NCBI RefSeq assembly: GCF_000526415.1
Contig: NZ_JAGA01000003.1
Location: 1,054,001 to 1,118,000 of the forward strand
Origin: Kallotenue papyrolyticum
GTDB lineage: Bacteria > Chloroflexota > Chloroflexia > Chloroflexales > Kallotenuaceae
Reading direction: 5' to 3'
Length of the DNA stretch: 64,000 bases
The notes beneath the pieces were generated by a model that was not told the origin of the DNA, did not search any database, and was given only the letters and a program-made list of their open reading frames with translations. Below are positions 8,112 through 17,614 of this stretch, one piece after another. Each line of letters opens with the position of its first letter. The first letter of the stretch is position 1. The position numbers and the translations under genes are program-made.

Positions 8112-9714
8112 GTCGCTGTCCACCGCGCGCGATGAGTCGTCGGCACCGCGCGCGCGTCAGAGCGCGCAGCCGGTGGGACGCGGCATTGCCATCGCCGCGC
8201 TGCTGATCGCCGTGGGCAACATCGCCAGCCGCGTGCTGGGCCAGGCCCGCGAATCGCTGATCGCCTACCTCTTCGGCACCGGCGTGGCCAGCAGCGCCTA
8301 TGCCATTGCCGCCGCCGTGCCGACGTCGCTCTACGATTTGATCGTGGGCGGTCTGATCAGCGCAGCGCTGGTGCCGGTCTTTTCGGAGCTGGCCGAGCGC
8401 GACGAGCGTGAGCTGGGGCGTGTCGCCGGCACGATCTTCACCACAGCGACGCTGGCGTTGGGGCTCGCCGCCGGCCTGATCTGGCTTGGCGCCGCGCCGG
8501 TCGGCGCGCTGCTCACCGCCGGCAGCGGCAGCGATGCCACCATTCGCGCCGTTACTATCAGCCTGATCCGCTGGATGGTGCCGGCGACGATCTTCATGGG
8601 CTTGGCCGGGCTACTGACCGGCCTGCTCCAGGCACGGCGCATGTTCCTGCTGCCGGCCTTCAGTACGGCTACCTTCAACGTCGGCATCATCGTGGGCGGC
8701 CTGCTCTTCACGCCACTGTTGGGCGTACGCAGCCTGGCGCTAGGCATGCTGCTGGGCGCGCTGGGCCAGGTGCTGCTGCAACTGCCCGGCCTGCGCGGCG
8801 TCCACCTGCGGCCCGGCCTGGCCCTCGGCCATCCCGAGGTACGCCGCATCGGCCGCTTGTACATCCCGGTGATGATCGGCATTGGGTTCAGCCTGATCGG
8901 CGTGACGGTCGATCGCGCGCTGGCCGCCGGCGTCAGCGAGGACGCGGCGGCGCGCATGCGCTTCGCCACCACCCTGATCCAACTGGCGCTGGGCGTGGTG
9001 GCTACGGCGATCTCGCTGGCTGCGCTGCCCACCTTGTCGCGTCAGGGCAGCGACGAGCATGACCTGGCCGAGTATCGCCGCACGCTGGCGCTGTCGATCA
9101 AAGCCTTGCTGCTGTTGTTGCTGCCCATCACCGCGCTGCTGGGCGCGCTGGCCTTTCCGGTGACGGCGCTGCTGTTTCAACAGGGCGCGACCTCGCCATC
9201 TGCAGCCGCGGCGATCGCCATGGCCCTGCTGGTCTACCTGCCCGCGCTGATCGCCGCCGGCATTGATCAGCCGTTGATCTTTGCCTTTTATGCGCGACGC
9301 AACACCCTGCTGCCCAACCTGGTCAATGGCGCCGCCATCGCCGCCTATCTGGTAACGGCCTTGTTGCTGGTGCGCCCTCTGGGGGTCTATGGCCTGATCT
9401 TGGGCAACGTTGCGCAGTGGTGGACGCACGCCCTGCTGATGCTCTGGTTCGCGCACCGTCGGTTGGACGCACTGCGTGGCCAGCGTCTGGTGGAGGCCTT
9501 TGCCAAGGGCGTGCTCGCCAGCGCGCTGGCTGGCGCGATCACCTTTGGGCTGGCCTGGCAGATCGGCGCCACTACAGGCAAGCTGGCGTTGCTGGCCGAG
9601 ATCGTCGGGCTGGGCGGGCTGGGCGGGCTGCTCTACCTGGGCCTGGCGCGCGCGCTGCGGCTGGAAGCGCTCGATCTGTTCGGCGCGGCCATCCGCCGGC
9701 GCCTGCCATGGTGA
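8104..9714 (+). CDS. murJ: MurJ/MviN-family lipid flippase
   Basis: A 536-residue polytopic protein with about 14 hydrophobic segments, of the MOP superfamily. The opening region (NIASRVLGQARESLIAYLFG) and following segments match MurJ, which moves lipid II across the membrane for peptidoglycan synthesis. It overlaps the deacetylase stop by 8 bp and is last in the operon. A related flippase for another lipid-linked glycan cannot be excluded given the sugar genes upstream. Confidence 0.88.
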   Translation: MRESLSTARDESSAPRARQSAQPVGRGIAIAALLIAVGNIASRVLGQARESLIAYLFGTGVASSAYAIAAAVPTSLYDLIVGGLISAALVPVFSELAERDERELGRVAGTIFTTATLALGLAAGLIWLGAAPVGALLTAGSGSDATIRAVTISLIRWMVPATIFMGLAGLLTGLLQARRMFLLPAFSTATFNVGIIVGGLLFTPLLGVRSLALGMLLGALGQVLLQLPGLRGVHLRPGLALGHPEVRRIGRLYIPVMIGIGFSLIGVTVDRALAAGVSEDAAARMRFATTLIQLALGVVATAISLAALPTLSRQGSDEHDLAEYRRTLALSIKALLLLLLPITALLGALAFPVTALLFQQGATSPSAAAAIAMALLVYLPALIAAGIDQPLIFAFYARRNTLLPNLVNGAAIAAYLVTALLLVRPLGVYGLILGNVAQWWTHALLMLWFAHRRLDALRGQRLVEAFAKGVLASALAGAITFGLAWQIGATTGKLALLAEIVGLGGLGGLLYLGLARALRLEALDLFGAAIRRRLPW

Positions 9715-9750
9715 CCCGATCGACCTCCCCGTCGATAGTCCAAAGAGGTA

Positions 9751-9779
9751 TTGACGTGGCGCAGTGCTGTTGATAGGCT
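9751..9779 (+). promoter_or_regulatory. possible promoter for the 40-residue gene
   Basis: TTGACG and TAGGCT with a 17-bp spacer. The -35 box is strong, the -10 box matches only three of six. It ends 36 bp before the small reading frame at 9816. Confidence 0.35.
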
Positions 9780-9815
9780 ACTAGTACAGCCGCTTTCACA
9801 GCCGGGAGAACACGT

Positions 9816-9938
9816 ATGAACGCACTATTGTGTATGGCGGCGGCACTGCTGCTCTGGAGCAGCCGGCGTCGGCTGGTGCCCGTCCTGATCCCGATCCGTT
9901 CGGCTCAAACGCGCCTGCGAGCGGGCAGACTCCACTGA
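9816..9938 (+). CDS. small hypothetical protein, 40 residues
   Basis: A short reading frame with an ATG and a GGGAGA ribosome site seven bases upstream, below a plausible promoter. The product begins with a hydrophobic run (LLCMAAALLLW) and continues with a basic stretch, like a small single-pass membrane peptide. It fills part of the otherwise empty 291-bp gap after murJ and is convergent with the regulator gene. I recognise no family; it may be chance. Confidence 0.3.
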   Translation: MNALLCMAAALLLWSSRRRLVPVLIPIRSAQTRLRAGRLH

Positions 9939-10005
9939 TACGCCACGCTGGTTCGATTGTCCAGGAGCACGCCTGGGCGGTAACGCTCCGCGCTCAGGCG
10001 AGGCA

Positions 10006-11055
10006 CTACATGATGTCGACCAGCACCTGCCGCAGGGTGGCCACGTCCACATCTTTCTTGTCAAGAAAGGCTGAGGCGCCCGCTGCTAATCCACGCTGCC
10101 GAAACTCACGGTCAGGGTAGGCGCTCATCAGTACAACCCGCATGCGCGGAGCTCTGGCCTTAATCAGTTGGGTGCAGCGGATACCATCCTCGTCGCCCAA
10201 AACCACATCGACCAGCGCCAGTTGCAACGGCAGTTCGTCGAGCAGGAGCAACGCCGCGCGCGTGGTTTCCGCCTCGTAGATCACGGCCTGGGGCGTGATC
10301 TTGCCCACCATGCGCTGCAATTGGCGCCGGTAGCGCGCGTTATCATCTACCAACAAAATTCTGATGCGTTGATGATCGTCAAACGGCTCTGCCCGACCGG
10401 GCGCAGCACTGGCCGTCCACTCGGCGAGAGCTAGCTCCGCGGCATGCTGCTGCGCATAGCGCACCGCTTCCAGCCGGCTTTGCACGTTCAGCTGCCGGTA
10501 TAGCCGCGTCAGGTGATTTTCGACGGTCTTGATGCTGAGTCCCAGGCGCAACGCAATGGTCTGATTATCATAGCCCTGTTGCAGCAAGGCGAGCAGTTCG
10601 CGCTGACGAAGTGTCAGAAGCGGCGGGCGTGCGGCACCAGGCCGTGGCAACAACCGATCGAGCAGAACATGCGAGATCCAACGCCGACCTGCCAGTACCT
10701 GCTGAACAGCGAGCCGCAGATCGCTCAGCGGCTGATCTTTGAGGTGGTAGCCATCCACACCGGTGGCCAATAACCCCTGGACATAGATATCATCATCGTG
10801 CGCGCTAATGATCAGGATCTTCAACGCCGGATAGAGCTCCCGAATGCGCTTGATCGCCAGCAGCGGCTCGAAGTTGGGCATCACGACGTCGATCAACAGG
10901 GCATCGGGACGAGTCTCGGCCAGTGCGGCCCAGACTGCCCGACCATCGCTCACTTCGCCAACGATCTCTAGCTCGGGCAGTTCCTTGAGCGCATTACTGA
11001 TCCCCGCGCGCACTACCGCATGATCATCGGCTAACAGGATCCGATAGCGCTGCAT
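10006..11055 (-). CDS. response regulator with REC-LuxR HTH-REC architecture
   Basis: A 349-residue regulator. Residues 1-125 form a receiver with Asp56 as phosphoacceptor and Lys106. A NarL/LuxR helix-turn-helix occupies about 147-205 (TVENHLTRLYRQL recognition region). A second complete receiver (about 231-349) has its own Asp283. NarL-type regulators normally have one receiver, and a receiver after the HTH is unusual. It is divergent from the sugar transport operon that ends in a HisKA_3-type histidine kinase, the kinase class that pairs with NarL regulators. The ATG sits at the expected transcription start of its promoter, suggesting a leaderless mRNA. Confidence 0.9.
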   Translation of the reverse strand: MQRYRILLADDHAVVRAGISNALKELPELEIVGEVSDGRAVWAALAETRPDALLIDVVMPNFEPLLAIKRIRELYPALKILIISAHDDDIYVQGLLATGVDGYHLKDQPLSDLRLAVQQVLAGRRWISHVLLDRLLPRPGAARPPLLTLRQRELLALLQQGYDNQTIALRLGLSIKTVENHLTRLYRQLNVQSRLEAVRYAQQHAAELALAEWTASAAPGRAEPFDDHQRIRILLVDDNARYRRQLQRMVGKITPQAVIYEAETTRAALLLLDELPLQLALVDVVLGDEDGIRCTQLIKARAPRMRVVLMSAYPDREFRQRGLAAGASAFLDKKDVDVATLRQVLVDIM

Positions 11056-11061
11056 GTGTTG

Positions 11062-11070
11062 ATTATAACA
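11062..11070 (-). promoter_or_regulatory. extended -10 promoter of the regulator; leaderless start
   Basis: The minus strand reads TGTTATAAT. The last base of the box is seven bases from the ATG at 11055, so transcription should begin at or next to the start codon, leaving no room for a ribosome site. Confidence 0.6.
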
Positions 11071-11114
11071 GGCCGTCTGTCGGGCGCCTAGGCGGCCTCC
11101 GCACGCGTGATGAG

Positions 11115-11146
11115 GGGGAATCCCCTAACGCTGTGGTGGGGAACCC
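11115..11146. promoter_or_regulatory. two GGGGAAYCCC elements, candidate operator
   Basis: GGGGAATCCCC, a perfect dyad (11115-11125), and GGGGAACCC (11138-11146) start 23 bp apart, close to two helical turns. They lie between the two divergent promoters, where a dimeric NarL-type regulator would be expected to bind. Confidence 0.35.
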
Positions 11147-11171
11147 GTTACTCTTTTCAGCATCATACCTC

Positions 11172-11200
11172 TCAACAATGCCGGCCGGCTTCGCTATACT
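11172..11200 (+). promoter_or_regulatory. possible promoter of the sugar transport operon
   Basis: TCAACA (11172-11177) and TATACT (11195-11200) with a 17-bp spacer, just downstream of the GGGGAAYCCC pair. The leader to the start at 11544 would be long. Confidence 0.4.
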
Positions 11201-11543
11201 CGCGAGCGCGTGGTCGCCGGATCGCGCACAATACACTTCTTCATGCTGGTCGCACCCGGCATACAGCGGAGCAACAGGCCATGGAGGCTGTCGGACACCG
11301 TTACGTCGCAGACCATAGGCACCTGCCCGACGATGTCGCGCGCGGCAGCACGGTCGGCGTGCGCCGCCGTCGCCTGGCGCTTGATCGGGTCCGGCCTGGT
11401 CCGGCATGCACCGGCCGGAAGCAGCACAGCCCCATAGCCGGCTCACACACGCGGAAAGGAGGCAGCGCGATCAACAACACTCGGACACCGCCAAAGCTGA
11501 CACCGTCGGAGCATGTTCATCTTCATCGTTGCGGAGGATCGGT

Positions 11544-12692
11544 ATGCGCACTGTCCGTCACCTGCTCGTCTTGCTCACACTCATCGGCCTGATCCTGGTA
11601 GGCTGTAGCACCCCAACCCAGAACCCGGCGGCGCCGGCTGCCAACACCACCCCCCAGCCAGCCGGTGGACAACAGCTGGCCGTTGGCATCGTGCTGCCGA
11701 CCAGAGACGAACCGCGCTGGATTCAGGATGAAACCCGCTTCAAAGAAGCGCTGAATGCCAAAGGCTATCAAGTAGAAATTTTGTTTAGCCAGGGCGACTC
11801 GGCCAAAGAGAAGGCCAATGTCGAATCCCTACTAACCAAAGGCATCAAAGTGCTGATCATCTGTCCGCACGATGGCAGCGCTGCTGCTGCCGCCGCCGAC
11901 GCGGCCCGCGCTGCCGGCGTGAAGGTCATCTCGTACGATCGTCTGATCCGCGATACTGCGGCGGTCGACTATTATGTCACCTTCGACAGCCGCGCGGTTG
12001 GTGCGCAACAGGCACAGTATCTCGTCGACAAGGCCGGCAACGCGAAAGGCAACCCGCTCTACCTCTATGCTGGGGCGGCTTCGGACAATAATGCTTTCAT
12101 CTTCTTCGAGGGCGCGTGGAGCGTGCTCCAACCCAAGATCGCCGATGGCACGTTTGTGGTCAAAAACTCCAGCGAGGCAGTCGCCTTGCAGGATAAAGCC
12201 ACACTCACCCGCGACGAACAGGCGCGCATCATCGGCCAGATTACTACCAACTGGGACTTCAATACCGCGAAAACGCTGGCCGAGTCGAACCTTACAGCTA
12301 CCTCGGCGGCGGACAAAGGCAACGTGTTCATTCTGGCGCCCAACGACGGCACAGCGCGTGCCATCGCGGATGCCTTTGCCGCCGACCCGGATGTCGCCAG
12401 CTATGTCATCACCGGACAGGACGCCGAAAAAGCCTCGGTGCAGTACATCATCGATGGCAAGCAGTCGATGACAGTCTTCAAGGATGTGCGCCGCCTGGTC
12501 CAGGATGCGATCAACGCTGCTGTCGCGCTGTTGGACAATACGCCGCCTACGGCCCAAGGCACGTACAACAACGGCAAGATCGACGTCCCGGCGATCCAAT
12601 CCCCGGTCGTCTCCGTTGACAAGAGCAATGTCAAGCAAGTGCTGATCGACTCCGGCTACTACCAGGCTAGCGATTTCACCAACCTGCCCTAG
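11544..12692 (+). CDS. chvE: ChvE-like sugar-binding lipoprotein of an ABC importer
   Basis: A 382-residue substrate-binding protein with a signal peptide and lipobox LVGC (Cys20). The Peripla_BP_4 fold is evident in LLTKGIKVLIICPHDG and AAGVKVISYDRLIRDTAAVDYY, which closely resemble Agrobacterium ChvE, a receptor for several monosaccharides. The start has GCGGAGG upstream; longer in-frame starts are rejected. It opens the operon and should deliver sugar to the GguA/GguB-like pair downstream. ChvE also couples sugar sensing to a kinase, which is notable given the kinase at the end of this operon. Confidence 0.9.
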   Translation: MRTVRHLLVLLTLIGLILVGCSTPTQNPAAPAANTTPQPAGGQQLAVGIVLPTRDEPRWIQDETRFKEALNAKGYQVEILFSQGDSAKEKANVESLLTKGIKVLIICPHDGSAAAAAADAARAAGVKVISYDRLIRDTAAVDYYVTFDSRAVGAQQAQYLVDKAGNAKGNPLYLYAGAASDNNAFIFFEGAWSVLQPKIADGTFVVKNSSEAVALQDKATLTRDEQARIIGQITTNWDFNTAKTLAESNLTATSAADKGNVFILAPNDGTARAIADAFAADPDVASYVITGQDAEKASVQYIIDGKQSMTVFKDVRRLVQDAINAAVALLDNTPPTAQGTYNNGKIDVPAIQSPVVSVDKSNVKQVLIDSGYYQASDFTNLP

Positions 12693-12784
12693 CGCCGGCG
12701 ACCTCACCCTGGGCGCGGCAGCCTACCCTTGCCGCGCCCACCATACCTGCCCTGCGGCGCGCCAGACGTGCTCAGGAGGAGAGC

Positions 12785-14305
12785 ATGACCACACCCTTGT
12801 TGGAGATGCGCCAGATCACCAAAGAATTTCCTGGCGTCACTGCGCTCAAAAATGTAAGCTTCCAGGTCTTCGAAGGCGAGATTCATTGCCTGGTTGGGGA
12901 AAACGGTGCCGGCAAATCGACGCTTATGAAAATTCTCAGCGGTGTGTACCCCTACGGCGACTACCGTGGCCAGATCCTCATCCGCGGCGAGGAGCAGCGC
13001 TTTCGAGGCATTCGGGACAGCGAGCGAGCCGGCATTGCCATTATCTATCAAGAATTAGCCCTTGTTCCAGAGCTTAGCATTTATGAAAACATCTTTCTCG
13101 GCAACGAGATTCGCAAAGGCGCACGCATCGACTGGAATGAAACCATTAATCAAGCCAAAGCCATGTTATCGAGTGTGCGCCTGAACATCAACCCCGAAAC
13201 GAAAGTACGTGAGCTCAGCGTTGGCCAACAGCAGCTTGTCGAGATCGCCAAAGCGCTCAGCCGCAACGTCAAGCTGTTGATCCTGGACGAACCGACCGCC
13301 GCGCTCAATGAGGATGACAGCGCCAATCTGCTGCACCTGCTCCGCGGGCTGCGCAACCAGGGTGTGACCTGCATTTTGATCTCGCACAAGCTCAAAGAGG
13401 TGCTGGCTATTGCCGACCGCATCACCGTGCTGCGCGATGGCCAGACCATTTGCACGCTGGATGCGCGCACCACGACCATCAACGAGCAAGTGCTGATCAA
13501 ACACATGGTCGGGCGCGAAATCCAGAACATCTATCCGCGCCGTAGGCAGCGTCCACCCGGCGACGTAGTCTTAGCAACTCGGCACTGGAGTGCGTATGAC
13601 CCAGCCAGTGGCCGGAGCATCCTCCACGACATCAACCTCCACGTGCGGCGCGGTGAAATTGTGGGCATCGCCGGCTTGATGGGATCGGGGCGGACCGAGC
13701 TTGCACTCAGCTTGTTTGGCAATGCTGCTCGCTACCATCTCCAGGGCGAACTCTGGTTTGCCGGGCAGCGCCGTGTCTTTCGCCAGCCTCGCGATGCGAT
13801 CCGCGCCGGGCTAGCCTACGTCTCCGAAGATCGCAAGGCGAAAGGGCTGATCCTGATTCAAGACGTCCGCCGCAACATGACCCTGGCCAACCTGCGCGCC
13901 GTGGCCCACGGCGGCGTGATCGACCGGAATGCTGAAGTGCGCGTCGCTTACGACTACCGCCACGCGCTCAATATCAAAACGCCGAGCATCGAGCAACCGG
14001 TTGGGCTGCTCAGCGGCGGCAACCAGCAAAAGGTCTGTCTTGCGAAATGGCTCTTTGTCAAGCCCCAAGTCCTGATCCTGGATGAGCCGACGCGCGGGAT
14101 CGATGTGGGTGCCAAGTATGAGATCTACCAGCTCATGAACCAACTCGTCGACCAGGGGATGAGCATCATCATGATCTCATCCGAACTGCCAGAAATCCTG
14201 GGCATGAGCGACCGCATCTACGTGGTTGCCGGTGGCCGCATCAGCGGCGAACTGCCCATCGCAGCGGCCACCCAAGAAGCGATCATGCAGCTAGCCACGA
14301 CGTGA
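12785..14305 (+). CDS. gguA: sugar ABC importer ATPase, two nucleotide-binding domains (GguA-like)
   Basis: A 506-residue tandem ATPase of the xylose/multiple-monosaccharide class. The first domain is intact: GENGAGKST Walker A, LSVGQQQ signature, ILDEPTAAL Walker B and ISHKL switch. The second has the altered Walker A (GLMGSGRTE) normal for this family, with LSGGNQQK and ILDEPTRGID. It powers uptake through the next gene's permease. AGGAGG precedes the ATG. The following permease start is 14 bp after the stop. Confidence 0.93.
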   Translation: MTTPLLEMRQITKEFPGVTALKNVSFQVFEGEIHCLVGENGAGKSTLMKILSGVYPYGDYRGQILIRGEEQRFRGIRDSERAGIAIIYQELALVPELSIYENIFLGNEIRKGARIDWNETINQAKAMLSSVRLNINPETKVRELSVGQQQLVEIAKALSRNVKLLILDEPTAALNEDDSANLLHLLRGLRNQGVTCILISHKLKEVLAIADRITVLRDGQTICTLDARTTTINEQVLIKHMVGREIQNIYPRRRQRPPGDVVLATRHWSAYDPASGRSILHDINLHVRRGEIVGIAGLMGSGRTELALSLFGNAARYHLQGELWFAGQRRVFRQPRDAIRAGLAYVSEDRKAKGLILIQDVRRNMTLANLRAVAHGGVIDRNAEVRVAYDYRHALNIKTPSIEQPVGLLSGGNQQKVCLAKWLFVKPQVLILDEPTRGIDVGAKYEIYQLMNQLVDQGMSIIMISSELPEILGMSDRIYVVAGGRISGELPIAAATQEAIMQLATT

Positions 14306-14316
14306 GGAGGAGCTAT

Positions 14317-15534
14317 ATGTCGGTGGAACAGGTCCGCACCCTACCCCATTCTGCCACCTTCTGGTGGCATCTTCGGTCGGCCTTACGCGAAAACATCCGC
14401 GATTATGGGATGTTTATCGCGTTGTTTGTGATCATGCTCATCTTTGCTATCGCGACCGATGGCATTTTTCTTTCGCCCCGCAATCTGAGTAATTTGTTGA
14501 ACCAAACCGGTTACATTGCGGTGTTGGCCGTCGGCATGACCCTGGTGATTGTGATTCGGCAGATCGATCTGTCGGTTGGCTTTTTGGCCGGCTTTCTGGG
14601 TGCCGTCGCCGCGATCGCCTTGACCTTCTGGGGCTGGTCCACGTATGTGGTCGTGCCGCTCGTCTTGGGACTGGGGATTCTGGCGGGGTTGATCACCGCC
14701 TTTCCAGTCGCCCGGCTGGGGATTCCCTCGTTCGTCGCCTCGCTGGCCGGCTGGCTGATCTACCGCGGCGCGTTGCAACTGGTCACCGAGAGCACGGGGA
14801 CCATCGTGATTAGCGATCCTGTCTTCAACGCCATCGGCAATGCGTTTCTGCCCGATCTCCCGCTGGGGATCCTGCCGCGCGTGCACAAAGTGACGCTGTT
14901 GCTCGGTGCCCTGGCGATTGTTCTGTTTATCAGCAGTCAAGTGCGCAGCCGACGCAAGAAACTTGCCTATCGCTTTGAGGTGCTTCCGCTGGACATTTTT
15001 CTCCTCAAACTCCTATTGATCGCCGGCCTGATCGGCGTCGGCACCTGGGTGCTGGCGCGGTATAATGGCCTATCCTGGACCGTGGTGATTGTGCTGCTGG
15101 TGGTGGGTATCTATCATTTCATCACAACCCAGACGGTGCTGGGGCGCCACATCTATGCTGTGGGTGGCAATCCCGAAGCCGCTGAACTGAGCGGCATCAG
15201 CGTGGCGCGCATCACCTACATTGTCTTTGGCTCGATGGGGATGCTTGCTGCACTCTCCGGCATCTTGTTTGCGTCACGGCTGCAATCGGCCACCACCACC
15301 GCCGGTACCCTGTTCGAATTGGATGCGATCGCCGCTGCGTATGTCGGTGGTGTATCGGCCGCTGGCGGTGTTGGTCGCGTCACCGGCTCGGTGATCGGCG
15401 CACTGGTGATGACGTCGCTCACAAGCGGCATGAATCTGATGGGAGTAGGCATCGCCTACCAGTACATGGTGCGCGGCGCCGTGCTGGCGCTGGCGGTCAT
15501 TTTTGATGTGTACACCCGCCGCGCGCGCGCCTGA
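14317..15534 (+). CDS. gguB: sugar ABC importer permease (GguB-like)
   Basis: A 405-residue membrane protein with about 10 hydrophobic segments, of the BPD_transp_2 family. IRQIDLSVGFLAGFLGA is the conserved segment of GguB/XylH permeases, and the C-terminal GGVSAAGGVGRVTGSVIGAL is the coupling region. The ATG at 14317 follows AGGAGG; a GTG at 14302 would overlap that site and is rejected. It should form the channel for the two-domain ATPase upstream. Confidence 0.92.
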   Translation: MSVEQVRTLPHSATFWWHLRSALRENIRDYGMFIALFVIMLIFAIATDGIFLSPRNLSNLLNQTGYIAVLAVGMTLVIVIRQIDLSVGFLAGFLGAVAAIALTFWGWSTYVVVPLVLGLGILAGLITAFPVARLGIPSFVASLAGWLIYRGALQLVTESTGTIVISDPVFNAIGNAFLPDLPLGILPRVHKVTLLLGALAIVLFISSQVRSRRKKLAYRFEVLPLDIFLLKLLLIAGLIGVGTWVLARYNGLSWTVVIVLLVVGIYHFITTQTVLGRHIYAVGGNPEAAELSGISVARITYIVFGSMGMLAALSGILFASRLQSATTTAGTLFELDAIAAAYVGGVSAAGGVGRVTGSVIGALVMTSLTSGMNLMGVGIAYQYMVRGAVLALAVIFDVYTRRARA

Positions 15535-15557
15535 CGACGCTCTACTGCGGGGCAACC

Positions 15558-16568
15558 ATGCGCAACGAAGCATTTCCACCGACAGTGCCGTCACGCACCA
15601 GCGGCGTTCACCCGCTGCGTCGCGGGTGGACCACGCTGATCAGCCGCCAGGAACTGGTGATTGTGACGCTGCTGTTGCTGGTTGGCACGGCGCTGAGCTT
15701 GGGCACCGAGACCTTTCTCAGCCGGACCAATCTCTTCAACATTGCGCGCGCCTGTTCATGGATTGCGATTGCCGCACTAGGCGAGGCGCTGGTGATCATC
15801 ATTGGGGGGATTGACCTATCGGTTGGGGCGGTCATGGCGCTGGCCGGCTTTGTCTGCGCGCTCTGCCTCCAGGCAGACTGGCCCGTGCCCGCCGCGCTGC
15901 TGGCCGGGCTGCTCACCGGCAGCCTGGTTGGCTGGGTCAATGGTGTGCTGATCGGGCGCATTGGACTGCCACCCTTCATCGTCACCTTGGGGACGATGAG
16001 TCTCGCGCGCGGCGTCGTCCTGGGCCTCACGCGCGGCGAACCGATACGGCATCTCCCGCAGACGTTTCTCATGCTCGGCCAGGCCGAACTGTGGCCCGGC
16101 GCCTGGCCCCTCCCGGTGATCTACATGCTGGTGCTGGCAGCCCTGGTCAGTCTGTTGCTGCATCAGACGGTGTTGGGCCGCTACATCTACACCTTGGGAC
16201 GGAACGAACGCGCGCTAGTGATCGCCGGTGTCGACACGGCCCAGCTCAAAGTGAGTGTCTATCTGCTCAGCGGCGCCCTGACGGCCGTTGCCGGACTGCT
16301 GTTGACGGCGCGCGTTGGTGTCGCGGCGCCAACCGCTGCGATCGGCTATGAGCTAGACGTCATCGCGGCCGCGGTGATCGGCGGCACCAGCTTGTTCGGC
16401 GGCGAGGGCAGCGTGATCGGGGTCTTGCTCGGCACCGCCCTCTTGCAAATCGTCCGCAACGGTCTGGTGCTGCTGGGTGTGCCGGCCTACTGGCAGACCG
16501 TGGCGCTTGGCGGTATGATTCTGGTGGTGATCTTGCTCGATTACTGGCGACGGCGGGCGGCGCGATGA
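15558..16568 (+). CDS. second sugar ABC permease (RbsC-like)
   Basis: A 336-residue BPD_transp_2 permease with about 8-10 hydrophobic segments. [18 protein letters not shown] and the C-terminal [18 protein letters not shown] mark the ribose/galactose permease class. It is distinct from the GguB-like gene upstream. Its stop overlaps the next start by 4 bp (ATGA), so it is coupled to the second binding protein. No second full-length ATPase follows; the only remaining ATPase is the kinase fusion. It may be a receptor-type permease or may share GguA. Confidence 0.88.
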   Translation: MRNEAFPPTVPSRTSGVHPLRRGWTTLISRQELVIVTLLLLVGTALSLGTETFLSRTNLFNIARACSWIAIAALGEALVIIIGGIDLSVGAVMALAGFVCALCLQADWPVPAALLAGLLTGSLVGWVNGVLIGRIGLPPFIVTLGTMSLARGVVLGLTRGEPIRHLPQTFLMLGQAELWPGAWPLPVIYMLVLAALVSLLLHQTVLGRYIYTLGRNERALVIAGVDTAQLKVSVYLLSGALTAVAGLLLTARVGVAAPTAAIGYELDVIAAAVIGGTSLFGGEGSVIGVLLGTALLQIVRNGLVLLGVPAYWQTVALGGMILVVILLDYWRRRAAR

Positions 16569-17590
16569 AGCGTGTAGCAGGATTGATCGGGGTGGGATTG
16601 GTCGCGCTGATAGCCTGGTATGCGCAGGCACAGCCAGGTATGCGCCAGGCAGCGGAGACGGATACGCCACGGCGGATCACGATCGCCTGGATCCCCAAAT
16701 CGCTCAACAATCCGATCTTCGAACTGGGCCGTAAAGGCGCGCTTCAAAAAGCTGCTGAACTGAGTCGCCGGGGGCCGTTCCAAGTTGATGTGCTGGCCGT
16801 CGCTTCGGTTGCTGCGGATGCAGCCGAACAGGCACGTGTAGTTGAGGATGTGATCGCCCGCGGTGTGGATGGCATCGCGTTGTCATGCAACGATCCCACC
16901 GCCTGTATTGCGCCGATCAACGCCGCGGTGCGGGCCGGCATACCGGTCATGACGTGGGATGCCGATGCGCCACAGAGTCAACGCTTTGCCTACCTTGGCA
17001 TCGACAACTACCGCGCGGGCCAGGCGGCCGCCGAACTACTCATCGAGGCGATGGGGCCGCACGGCACCGTCGCAATCTTAAGTGGCGTGCCCGGCGCGCT
17101 CAACCTGGAAGAGCGCATCCGCGGCTTCAAAGCACGGATCGCTGAGTATCCACAGATCCATATCGTTACCACCGTCAACAGCAACGATGATATTACCCTG
17201 GGTATTCAGGCCGTTGAAGAGACGATGCAGGCCTATCCTGCGCTGGATGGCTGGTTCTTCGCCGGGATGTGGCCGTTGTTCTCCGAGCGAGGCTCCATGC
17301 CGTTGTGGGAGCGGGCCGCCACCCAAGGTCATCTGCAAACCGTTGCGTTCGACACCTTGCCCTTCGAACTCGAACTCCTCCGCGATGGCTATCTCACCGG
17401 CTTGATCGGCCAGAAGTATTGGGCCTGGGGCTACGACACAACCCAGATCTTGTACGACAAAATTGTCACCGGACGCAGTGTGCCACCGTTTATCGACTCG
17501 GGCATGGATATCGTCACCGCCAAGAATGTCGATGCCATGCTCCGGGCCTGGCAGACCAACGACTTCAGCCAGCCGCTAGCAGCACCCTAG
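16565..17590 (+). CDS. second sugar-binding protein (RbsB-like)
   Basis: A 341-residue periplasmic-binding-type protein. The N-terminal hydrophobic segment (residues 5-20) lacks a lipobox, so the protein is either secreted or anchored by an uncleaved helix, unlike the lipoprotein at the operon start. The mature part is Peripla_BP_4 ([42 protein letters not shown]). It is coupled to the second permease by an ATGA overlap. I infer that it reports ligand occupancy to the permease and kinase fusion; its sugar is unknown. Confidence 0.88.
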   Translation: MKRVAGLIGVGLVALIAWYAQAQPGMRQAAETDTPRRITIAWIPKSLNNPIFELGRKGALQKAAELSRRGPFQVDVLAVASVAADAAEQARVVEDVIARGVDGIALSCNDPTACIAPINAAVRAGIPVMTWDADAPQSQRFAYLGIDNYRAGQAAAELLIEAMGPHGTVAILSGVPGALNLEERIRGFKARIAEYPQIHIVTTVNSNDDITLGIQAVEETMQAYPALDGWFFAGMWPLFSERGSMPLWERAATQGHLQTVAFDTLPFELELLRDGYLTGLIGQKYWAWGYDTTQILYDKIVTGRSVPPFIDSGMDIVTAKNVDAMLRAWQTNDFSQPLAAP

Positions 17591-17614
17591 GAGATACCAC
17601 CGGCTCTACCGCCT

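Larger units (their letters stand above)
11056..11543. other. divergent intergenic region of the sugar-sensing locus
   Basis: 488 bp without a convincing gene, between the REC-HTH-REC regulator and the first sugar-binding protein. It holds the regulator's extended -10 box, a pair of GGGGAAYCCC elements, one plausible plus-strand promoter and a long leader of about 340 bases. I found no riboswitch I can name. Confidence 0.6.
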
